Shown here: one piece after another, positions 55,465 to 62,433 of the stretch | Numbering within the stretch: position 1 is the stretch's first letter | Layout of the letters: each line of letters begins with the position of its first letter | Origin: Dyella sp. OK004 | GTDB lineage: Bacteria; Pseudomonadota; Gammaproteobacteria; Xanthomonadales; Rhodanobacteraceae | Reading direction: 5' to 3' | Assembly (NCBI RefSeq): GCF_900114495.1 | Contig: NZ_FOZI01000003.1 | Location: 434,001 to 498,000, forward strand | DNA length: 64,000 nucleotides | Translations under genes and position numbers: made by a program | The notes under the pieces: generated by a model | What the model was told of the DNA's origin: nothing | What the model saw: the letters and a program-made list of their open reading frames with translations, nothing else | Database searches by the model: none

Positions 55465-55480
55465 TTTAGATCGATCTAAA
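55465..55480 (+). promoter_or_regulatory. perfect 16-bp palindromic operator-like site
   Basis: TTTAGATCGATCTAAA is self-complementary and AT-rich against the background, as in TetR-type operators. No TetR gene lies in the window; the nearest plus-strand gene is the GH76 gene 340 bases on. Confidence 0.5.
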
Positions 55481-55597
55481 GCTCAGGACCGCAACATGCC
55501 GGCTGGGGAGCGCGAGGCCATGGTGCAGTGCTTGTCGGTAACCCGGGGGTATGCCGCGCGCTGGTCATGGTGCTGACGTGCGAGATGACCATGGCGG

Positions 55598-55622
55598 ACG
55601 CAACGCAACGCAACGCAACGCA
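55598..55622 (+). repeat. tandem repeat, 5 x ACGCA
   Basis: Five exact head-to-tail copies of a 5-mer, a candidate slippage-variable tract in the GH76 upstream region. Confidence 0.85.
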
Positions 55623-55817
55623 AGGTAAGGGTTTGGGCATGTGGGGCGGGTTCGGCTCCGCCAGGGTGCCTGTGTAGGTTCGCGTGGATGTAGCCGTCTA
55701 AACGGCTATATGCGTGCACGTTTCCGTGCCGGATCACCGCCCACGGTCCGGCCTGGGGTTGGTGAGGAGACGTAGTCTCCATCCCTTCGTGGGCATCCGA
55801 GAGGAGCGCTTCTGATC

Positions 55818-57731
55818 ATGAATCTCGAAGCCATACGCATACGAGTTCAGACACTATTGGCCGTGGCCAGTCTGATTGCTCTGGCCGTCGTCTTTCCTTC
55901 GACGGCAGCCGAACAAGCCTACCCAACCAGCCCGCGAGCCGACGGCTCGACAGCCGTCGCCCGTGCCCGGGTGGCAGCAGATGTATTGATGAGTTCCTAC
56001 GACCCCGGCAAGGCCTGGTTTCCGTCCAGCTGGTGGAACTCAGCAGTCTCCCTGCAGACCATCGGGGATTACATGCAACGCACCGGCGACGGCCGCTATC
56101 TCGGGCCATTGGACAACACTTTCGAAAAAGACAAAGGCGTGTTTCCAGCCGGGGTATTGTCGGGTGACCCCTTGCTGGGCAACTTCACCAGCCGAGCCAT
56201 CGACGACTCCGAATGGTGGGGCCTGACCTGGCTGCAAGCCTATGATCTGACCAGGAACCCGAAGTACCTGGACATGGCGGTCACCATTGCCAATTACGTG
56301 AACGGTTACTGGGACACCAGCACCTGCGGCGGTGGCGTCTGGTGGAATGCCGAGCGCACCTACAAGAATGCTGTCACCAACGGATTATGGATTCGGCTCA
56401 CCGCCGAATTGCATAACCGGATCCCTGGCGACCAGTTGTGGTTGGCTCGATCCAGTACCGCCTGGGAGTGGCTCCAGAGCAGCGGCATGATCAATGCCAA
56501 CGGCCTGGTCAACGACGGCCTCACCGACACCTGCACCAACAATGGCCAGACCGTGTGGTCCTACAACCAGGGCTTGGCGATAGGTGGCGGCCTGGAGTTG
56601 TGGCGCGCTACCGGAGACCCACGCATCCTCGCGAGCGTGCGGCGCCTGGCTGACGCCGCGATCGGTCCGAACGCTCTGGTGACTAATGGCATTCTGACGG
56701 AAACCTGTGACGCCACGGACCAGACCTGCGACGACAACGGCAAGCAGTTCAAGGGCATCTTCATGCGCTACTGGACTGACCTTGTCGACACCACCCATGA
56801 TCGCCGGTACGCAGCCTTCCTCGATCAGCAAGCCGAAAGCATCTGGGAAAACGACCGCGACGCTGCCGGCCGACTTGGCACCCGTTGGTCCGGTGCCACC
56901 AGCAACGAACACCCCAACGTTTTCGACTGGCGCACCCAGGCTAGCGCGCTCAGTGCCCTGATCGGCGACGTACCCACTACGACACCGCAGGAGTCGCTGG
57001 CTGCGACCATGTCCCCGGCGCAACCGGTGATCATGCCGCCCGCGTCGGGTGCCACATCCATCGCTATCGATCTCGGTGTCTCGGCAACCGGATTCTTCCC
57101 GCTGCAAGCGCGCGCCTCCATCGATGCGCCCTCCGGGTGGAGCGTGTCCCCGCCAACCACCCGAGTGCGCTTGCAGCCCCGCGGCATCGCCGTACCGGTC
57201 AGCAGCACCGTTCCACTGATAGTCACCGTACCGAGCACGGCGACGAATGGACATCAGATGGTCACCGCGGACGTGACAGCGGCGGGGCTGCACTTCACCA
57301 CCCAGGCTGACGTATTGGTCGCGCACAAGATCGACTTCGATACCGGCACCGCCGACGAAAACCCGTGGCTGTTCGATCCTGATGGCTCGCAGAGCAACGG
57401 TGTGCAGAACCGCTTTGCCGACGGCAACGCCCACTTCACCTATCGATTCCCCTTCCCCGCCGATACCACCTCGGCGCAGGTCACCCTGACCATCGACAAC
57501 GAATTCCTGGTGCTAGTCAGCGTCGACAATGAGCACTGGACGACCGTGCTGCAAGAGACCCAGCCAGTCACCGACGGCTCAAACAAGGCCGGCCGCAACA
57601 TCGACCTGACACCGTACCTCGGCGCCGCCACCCATGGCTCCAAGCCGATTTACCTGAAGGTGTCAGATGCCTTCCCCAATGACGGCTGGGGTGGGCGCGT
57701 ATATCACGTTACGGCGAACATCGTCGAATAG
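55818..57731 (+). CDS. exported GH76-family glycoside hydrolase (alpha-1,6-mannanase type)
   Basis: 637 residues with a signal peptide (LLAVASLIALAVVFPSTAAE). The (alpha/alpha)6 domain (residues ~45-390) shows GH76 hallmarks: the paired catalytic aspartates in RAIDDSEWWGLTWLQAYDLT, GGGVWWNAERTYKNAVTNGLWIRL, and TVWSYNQGLAIGGGLELW. The C-terminal ~230 residues are beta-rich: a linker/Ig-like part and a module like those that bind sugar (VSATGFFPLQARASIDAPSGWSVSP; DFDTGTADENPW). Known GH76 enzymes cut alpha-1,6-mannan. A strong hairpin follows the stop. The ribosome site GAGGAG is about ten bases from the ATG. Confidence 0.92.
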   Translation: MNLEAIRIRVQTLLAVASLIALAVVFPSTAAEQAYPTSPRADGSTAVARARVAADVLMSSYDPGKAWFPSSWWNSAVSLQTIGDYMQRTGDGRYLGPLDNTFEKDKGVFPAGVLSGDPLLGNFTSRAIDDSEWWGLTWLQAYDLTRNPKYLDMAVTIANYVNGYWDTSTCGGGVWWNAERTYKNAVTNGLWIRLTAELHNRIPGDQLWLARSSTAWEWLQSSGMINANGLVNDGLTDTCTNNGQTVWSYNQGLAIGGGLELWRATGDPRILASVRRLADAAIGPNALVTNGILTETCDATDQTCDDNGKQFKGIFMRYWTDLVDTTHDRRYAAFLDQQAESIWENDRDAAGRLGTRWSGATSNEHPNVFDWRTQASALSALIGDVPTTTPQESLAATMSPAQPVIMPPASGATSIAIDLGVSATGFFPLQARASIDAPSGWSVSPPTTRVRLQPRGIAVPVSSTVPLIVTVPSTATNGHQMVTADVTAAGLHFTTQADVLVAHKIDFDTGTADENPWLFDPDGSQSNGVQNRFADGNAHFTYRFPFPADTTSAQVTLTIDNEFLVLVSVDNEHWTTVLQETQPVTDGSNKAGRNIDLTPYLGAATHGSKPIYLKVSDAFPNDGWGGRVYHVTANIVE

Positions 57732-57738
57732 CCTTATG

Positions 57739-57774
57739 GTGCCTCCGTCCTCGATCATGCGAGGACGGAGGCAC
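57739..57774 (+). terminator. strong hairpin terminator after GH76 gene
   Basis: A 15-bp perfect stem (GTGCCTCCGTCCTCG with its complement) closes a 6-base loop eight bases after the stop. It lacks a T-run but sits between convergent genes. Confidence 0.7.
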
Positions 57775-57945
57775 TAACAGTCGCTAAAGGACGATAGCGC
57801 CGCGCGTAAGGGCCTCGGGCTGTCGCTTAGTAATCCGCCGACGCGTACAGATTTTGATGGTGGCTTAGCGGAACTGGGCACTCCAACAGTCGCCCGCACC
57901 TTCGCAGGATGATCAACCAACTTCATTCCCTTCCTGATGGTCGAA

Positions 57946-57980
57946 ACACCCCCGATAACCTGCCCTAATCACACCGCCCA
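57946..57980 (-). repeat. dispersed intergenic repeat, copy 6
   Basis: Minus strand: GTGTGATTAGGGCAGGTTAT then CGGGGGTG, with the same order of GATTAG and TTATCGGGGGT as the other copies. Confidence 0.75.
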
Positions 57981-58071
57981 TGTCCCTTAGGTCTAGGCGG
58001 CCATTGGTGGCGAAGCCTGTTCAGATGGGACGAGTCGACATCGAATGGATCAGCTTGTTGGTCCACTCCCC

Positions 58072-60414
58072 TTACCTGCCCACGACCTTGGCAAGTTCCG
58101 AGACCTTGTTGTTGAACGCCGCATCGCCGCCGGTGGCACTCAATACACCGGACGCGTTGTTCCAATGCAGTTGGGTCGTGACGCTCTTGCCCTCCTCATA
58201 GCCGTACGACGTACCATCGTCGTCATAGAGCGCAAAGTTGGCATCTTTACCTGGATAGACACGGATCTCAGTGACCGACTGCTTCGACGCGGTCGACTGA
58301 ATGTCCGAACCCAGTGGCACGATGGAGCCAGCGCGAATGAAAACAGGAATCTGGTCGATGGGGGCGACTACCTTGATCCAGCGCCCGCCCGTCAGCTTTT
58401 CGTTGGTCCAGAAGTTGTACCAATCACTGCCGGCAGGAAGATAAACGTCTTTCTCCGTCTGGCCTTGCTCGGTAATCGGCGCCACCAGGAAGGCCGGTCC
58501 GAACATATATTCCGTACCCAGGTTGGCGACTTGGGCGTCGCCCGGGAAATCCATCCACAACGGCCGCATGAAGGGCGCGCCCGTGTCATAGGTTTTCTTG
58601 GCCTGGCTGTAGATATATGGAATCAGGCGGTAACGAAGTTTGTCGTACTTCGCCATGATCGCTTCGGCTTGATGGCCGAATGCCCAGATTTCTGTGTGCT
58701 TGCGATCGCCGTGCAAACGCAAGGTCGGCAGAAAGGTGCCGTATTCGAACCAACGCGTGAGCAACTCCGGATAGTCGTTGTTCTGTCCCACCGTGTCGCG
58801 TGCATCGGAAGGGTCAAGCAGCGGGGGCTTGGTGGCGCTGGTGGTCTGCGGCAAGTATTGCCAGCCGCCGATGTCGTTGCCCCAGTACGCAATGCCGGAG
58901 GCGGTCATGTTGAGACCGGTGGGAATCTGGCGCTGTAGTGCCTCCCAGGTGGGGTCGATATCTGACGACCAGAACAGCGCGCCGGTGCGTTGCGAACCCA
59001 AGTAGGCCGCGCGAGAGAGAATCAATACACGTTCGTCCGGCTTCCAGGTGCGCATCCCCTGCGCAACGCCCTCCACGTGCACTAGCGGAAAGACGTTGTG
59101 GTAGCGATCACCAGAGCCGATCGAGAAGAAGTAGCTGTCCGGCACGAGATCCGGCTCGGTTTCGTCAAGCCATGGATAATCGAAGCCATGCGAGAGAATG
59201 TTGTCGCGGGCGTGTTCCCAGAACCACTGACGAGCTGCGGGGTTGGTCGAGTCGATCAACGCGCCGGCGCGATCCGAACGGAACGCTAGGCCATCGACTG
59301 TCTTGCCATTCTTGTCCTTCAGAAAATAACCCTTGGCATCAAGCTCGCTGAAGTAACGTCCGGATCGTTCGAGCCGCGGCCAGATGGATATGATCGACTT
59401 CATGCCCGCATCATGAAGCTGCTTGTTCATGCCATCGGGGTCGGGAAATTCCGCCGGATTGATGTCCAGCTGCCCCATGTGGGTCCAATAGAACCAGTCG
59501 ACAACCATCACGTCGAGCGGATAGTTCTTTTTGCGATACGTATGCGCGACGCGCAACACTTCGGCTTGGCTGTCGTAGCGCGCCTTGGACTGGATCAAAC
59601 CGAAGGCAGCCTTAGGCGGGATCGGTGTCTTGCCCGTCACCCGTGCGTAGGCCGAATAAATCGCCTCGGGCGTGTCGCCCGTCACGACAAAGAAGCTGAT
59701 GCGCTCCCCTACTTTCGACTGGAAGCTCGTGTGGCCGCGAACGCCGGCGACAAATCGTGTATCCGACGGGTTGTCCCAGATGATGCCGTAACCCTTGGAC
59801 GACACCATGAAGGGCACGCAGACGGTTTCCCCACTCGGTGCGTCGTACCAGTGCTGGCAATCGATGACGCGACCGCGCAGATCGAGAGGGCCAAGGCTGT
59901 CCTGATTCTGACCCATGCCGTAGTAGTGTTCGTCAACAGGAGCCGAGAATGTGGCGCCCACCTGATAGGTGTCTTCGCCGGCGACCTCATGCGGGGACAT
60001 CTCCCAACCCGTCATGTTGACGACAGTCGCACCCTTTGCGTTCTTCACTTGCAAGCGAACCGGTGCAAGGTCCGGCGCAAAGTACCGCTCCATGGTGCCT
60101 GGCGTGTGCGGTGCTGGCGCCGCATCGACATGCAAGGTCAGCTCGGGCGATGCAAAGGTATCACCGCTCGGGTCGTGCGTCTCATGGAGCGCCGAATGAT
60201 CGGCGTGGTCAGCAATAATCCCGTAGCCGGGTGCCTTCAATGCCTGGGTTTTATCGGCAGCAATCGTTATATGGACAACGTTCGGGCCATAAGCTTCGAT
60301 CCTTACCCATGCGCCATGGCGGTCAAGCGTAGCCGCCGACGCAGCGTTGACGGCGGTAACTGCAGTGACGAGGGACAAGGCCAGGCTAAGCAATGCAGTG
60401 TTTGAGGTTCGCAT
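58072..60414 (-). CDS. exported GH31-family glycoside hydrolase (alpha-xylosidase/alpha-glucosidase type)
   Basis: 780 residues with a signal peptide (LLSLALSLVTAVTAVNAASA). The GH31 barrel contains VMVVDWFYWTHMGQLDINPAEFPDP, the nucleophile region DYPWLDETEPD, SRAAYLGSQRTGALFWSSDI, and the acid/base region YWGNDIGGWQ. Beta domains flank it, and a C-terminal ALYDDDGTSYGYEEG is typical. The PDP and WLDETEPD context is closer to the alpha-xylosidase branch, which would release xylose from xyloglucan oligomers; alpha-glucosidase is possible. ATG 60414 is set by GGAAGG five bases upstream. It follows, by one base, a chimeric relic of a GH43 and a sugar porter, so the locus has lost genes. Confidence 0.92.
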   Translation of the reverse strand: MRTSNTALLSLALSLVTAVTAVNAASAATLDRHGAWVRIEAYGPNVVHITIAADKTQALKAPGYGIIADHADHSALHETHDPSGDTFASPELTLHVDAAPAPHTPGTMERYFAPDLAPVRLQVKNAKGATVVNMTGWEMSPHEVAGEDTYQVGATFSAPVDEHYYGMGQNQDSLGPLDLRGRVIDCQHWYDAPSGETVCVPFMVSSKGYGIIWDNPSDTRFVAGVRGHTSFQSKVGERISFFVVTGDTPEAIYSAYARVTGKTPIPPKAAFGLIQSKARYDSQAEVLRVAHTYRKKNYPLDVMVVDWFYWTHMGQLDINPAEFPDPDGMNKQLHDAGMKSIISIWPRLERSGRYFSELDAKGYFLKDKNGKTVDGLAFRSDRAGALIDSTNPAARQWFWEHARDNILSHGFDYPWLDETEPDLVPDSYFFSIGSGDRYHNVFPLVHVEGVAQGMRTWKPDERVLILSRAAYLGSQRTGALFWSSDIDPTWEALQRQIPTGLNMTASGIAYWGNDIGGWQYLPQTTSATKPPLLDPSDARDTVGQNNDYPELLTRWFEYGTFLPTLRLHGDRKHTEIWAFGHQAEAIMAKYDKLRYRLIPYIYSQAKKTYDTGAPFMRPLWMDFPGDAQVANLGTEYMFGPAFLVAPITEQGQTEKDVYLPAGSDWYNFWTNEKLTGGRWIKVVAPIDQIPVFIRAGSIVPLGSDIQSTASKQSVTEIRVYPGKDANFALYDDDGTSYGYEEGKSVTTQLHWNNASGVLSATGGDAAFNNKVSELAKVVGR

Positions 60415-60415
60415 G

Positions 60416-60700
60416 TCAGCCTTCCATCTCTTCGAGTTCCTTGCCGCGCGTCTCCTGCACATAACGCAGGTCGCGGCCATCCTTGAGGATGGTGGGATCG
60501 GGATGATCCCCGGTAACGATCGGGTTCACATAGGTGCCATCACCCAGGTCGGCCGTTCGTTGCCCTTCAATGCTCGGGCGCTGCTGGGGACACTTCCGGG
60601 CGGCTTGCGGGCCAGCCATGGCATCCCCGATGGAAAACGGCGCAGCGATCGCTCCTGCCAGCATCCACTTGATGACGTCTCGACGAGAACCATCCACCAT
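60416..60700 (-). pseudogene. deletion chimera: GH43 N-terminus joined to sugar-porter (MFS) C-terminus
   Basis: A 94-codon frame. It begins with a Tat signal (SRRDVIKWMLAGAIAAPFSIGDAMA) and the GH43 opening GDGTYVNPIVTGDHPDPTILKDG, where the catalytic base Asp of GH43 is in DHPDP. It then switches to RDLRYVQETRGKELEEMEG and stops. That tail matches the conserved C-terminus of MFS sugar porters (…ETKGxxLEE…). Neither product can be functional: GH43 lacks its propeller and the porter lacks its membrane helices. I infer one in-frame deletion that removed the rest of a GH43 gene and most of a transporter gene, possibly with genes between. Confidence 0.7.
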
Positions 60701-61181
60701 AACAACGCCCCACTTTGCTCAATCCACAAGCGCTGGATTGTGCATGGTGCGAGGACATGGTCAGCTTATGAAAGTCGCCGCGCGCGGTTGCTTTTTTTGC
60801 CGTAGGCGCTGGAATGCCGGGATACCAGCCGCTTTTGGCCAAGAAGGCCCTGGGATCGGACATCTCCAGCAGGAACTCGTTGCTCCTGCTGGAAACAACG
60901 CATGTCGTTTAACCAGGCGTTTGATTATGGCTCGCAAACTGCGCAGGGGCTTCCTGTCGCCCTCGCTTTCGCGCTCCAAAGGTCTGCAGAACGGGTTGCA
61001 TCGGCTGGATCGCAAAGTTTGCTGGGCACGACGTGCCCGCCTCAAGCGCGCAAACGCGCAAACGCGCAAAAGGCTGGGGCGGCTCTTCGCCGGAATAAAA
61101 CGGACCGTATCGTGGTTATGTTGATATCGCCTCGCATCGAATGGCTTGGCGTTGGGTTCATTCAACAAGGTCCTTGCGCAT
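60701..61181 (+). other. intergenic region with hairpin and tandem octamer
   Basis: Carries a 9-bp-stem hairpin (60866-60892, CCAGCAGGA with its complement) and three CGCGCAAA units (61047-61070). No gene is supported; frames here are short and out of character. Confidence 0.55.
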
Positions 61182-61733
61182 ATGTCGGCTCAAAAACTTT
61201 CTATCGCGAACTACACGCGCACCGCCAAAGTCCTGCATTGGCTGGTAGCGCTTTTCATCCTGACAAACTTCGTCATTGGCCTACGCATGGAGCATTTCCC
61301 CGGTTACGCTCATACGTCGCCGGAATGGAATGGCATCTTGTTCTGGCACGGCTCTATCGGCGCGTTGGTGTTATGGCTGGGCGTAGCGCGGATGATCTGG
61401 CGTGCCGGTCATCGTCCGCCACCGTTGCCGGGCAGCATCCCGGCGTGGCAAGTGTGGGTGGCGCACAGCGTCCATGGACTGCTTTATCTGGCCATGTTGG
61501 CGCTACCGCTTTCTGGTTACGCTCATCGTGTCGCGGGAAATCACGCGGTCAGTTTCTTCGGCTTGTGGCATTGGCCTGATCTCTTCGCGCCCAACGAGTC
61601 GCTGCGCGTTCTGTTCGGGCAAATCCATATCGGTCTCGTCGTCGGGCTGGGCCTCCTTTTGCTTCTCCATTTCGGCGCGGTACTAAAACATCTGGTGATC
61701 AACCGCGACGGAGTGGCCAAGCGCATGCTGTGA
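61182..61733 (+). CDS. cytochrome b561-family protein
   Basis: 183-residue inner-membrane di-haem protein with four transmembrane helices. Haem-ligand histidines are seen in KVLHWLVALFILTNFVIGL, ILFWHGSIGALVLWLG, VAHSVHGLLYLAMLALPLSGY and FGQIHIGLVVGLGLLLLLHFGAVLKH, the usual bacterial b561 positions. Proteins of this family pass electrons between quinol and periplasmic acceptors or scavenge superoxide. ATG 61182 begins just before the first helix; 61146 is an alternative. It has no close partner gene. Confidence 0.93.
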   Translation: MSAQKLSIANYTRTAKVLHWLVALFILTNFVIGLRMEHFPGYAHTSPEWNGILFWHGSIGALVLWLGVARMIWRAGHRPPPLPGSIPAWQVWVAHSVHGLLYLAMLALPLSGYAHRVAGNHAVSFFGLWHWPDLFAPNESLRVLFGQIHIGLVVGLGLLLLLHFGAVLKHLVINRDGVAKRML

Positions 61734-62433
61734 TTGAGGCGCACGCGGTACGAATTCGACTGCCGCAACTTTGGTGCCCTCGTAATCCTCCTTTGCGTCG
61801 CCGATGGTTAATGGCATTGCCAGTGCCGCTTCGGCTCGAAAGCTGACCGCCCTACCCCCGATGGTGCTCTTTAATCACGCAATGATTCGGTGCGCGGTCG
61901 CACTATTCCCTCAGCTCGCGCGTACCGAACTACAGCGATGCCACCCACGATGACCGCTTGCGCGCGCGATGGGGCGAGTCCGCGACGCGAGAAATTGCGC
62001 CAAGCGGAACGTCTTCACCTTCGACCGGTGATGCTCATCACATTGTCTTCGCGAGTACAAGGATTGCTGTTGCGCAGTTTCAATTTTCGCAATTGCGATT
62101 GATGTTCTTCGCAATGCCGCGTGCTGCGCAATGAGCATAAAGTGCCTATGCGTGAGAGAGCCGTGATGCATGCACAGGATCCTTCATCAGCTTCATGCAG
62201 GTGCATGGCGTGCGGCATCTCTCGCTGTCACCCGATGTCGTTCGTTCGTCACCATGCGGACAGGGGAATGAAATGCGGCGCGGCATAACGTGCCGCCTCT
62301 TTCGCGAAGCACATGGCGAGAGATTTCTTTCGCTGCATTCAAAGCGACGCAATGGTTCGCCGGCATGCGCCCCGCCCTGATGGACCAGCGGCGGCGGAGC
62401 ACCGCGGCGAGCCGATATCAACCTGGAGGAATC
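61734..62433 (+). other. intergenic region upstream of GH74 gene
   Basis: Contains repeat copy 7 (61849-61880) and the GH74 promoter. A short GCGGCA-TAACG-TGCCGC hairpin lies near 62280. I see no gene or recognisable riboswitch in these 700 bases. Confidence 0.55.
61849..61880 (-). repeat. dispersed intergenic repeat, copy 7
   Basis: Degenerate copy: minus strand GTGATTAAAGAGCACCATCG then GGGGTAGGGCGG. Confidence 0.5.

Larger units (their letters stand above)
54854..55817 (+). other. long intergenic region: repeat, palindrome, tandem pentamer, possible small ORF/RNA
   Basis: Contains repeat copy 5 (55055-55120), a 16-bp palindrome (55465-55480), five ACGCA units (55598-55622), and a perfect GGAGAC-GTA-GTCTCC hairpin (55766-55780). 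A minus-strand frame 55483-55782 of 99 codons has the peculiar composition HANLHRHPGGAEPAPHA and begins in that hairpin; I cannot tell if it encodes a peptide or reflects a conserved RNA. Between 55130 and 55440 I see nothing assignable. Confidence 0.5.
57732..58071 (+). other. intergenic region between convergent GH76 and GH31 genes
   Basis: Contains a terminator hairpin (57739-57774) and repeat copy 6 (57946-57980). No gene is seen. Confidence 0.65.
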
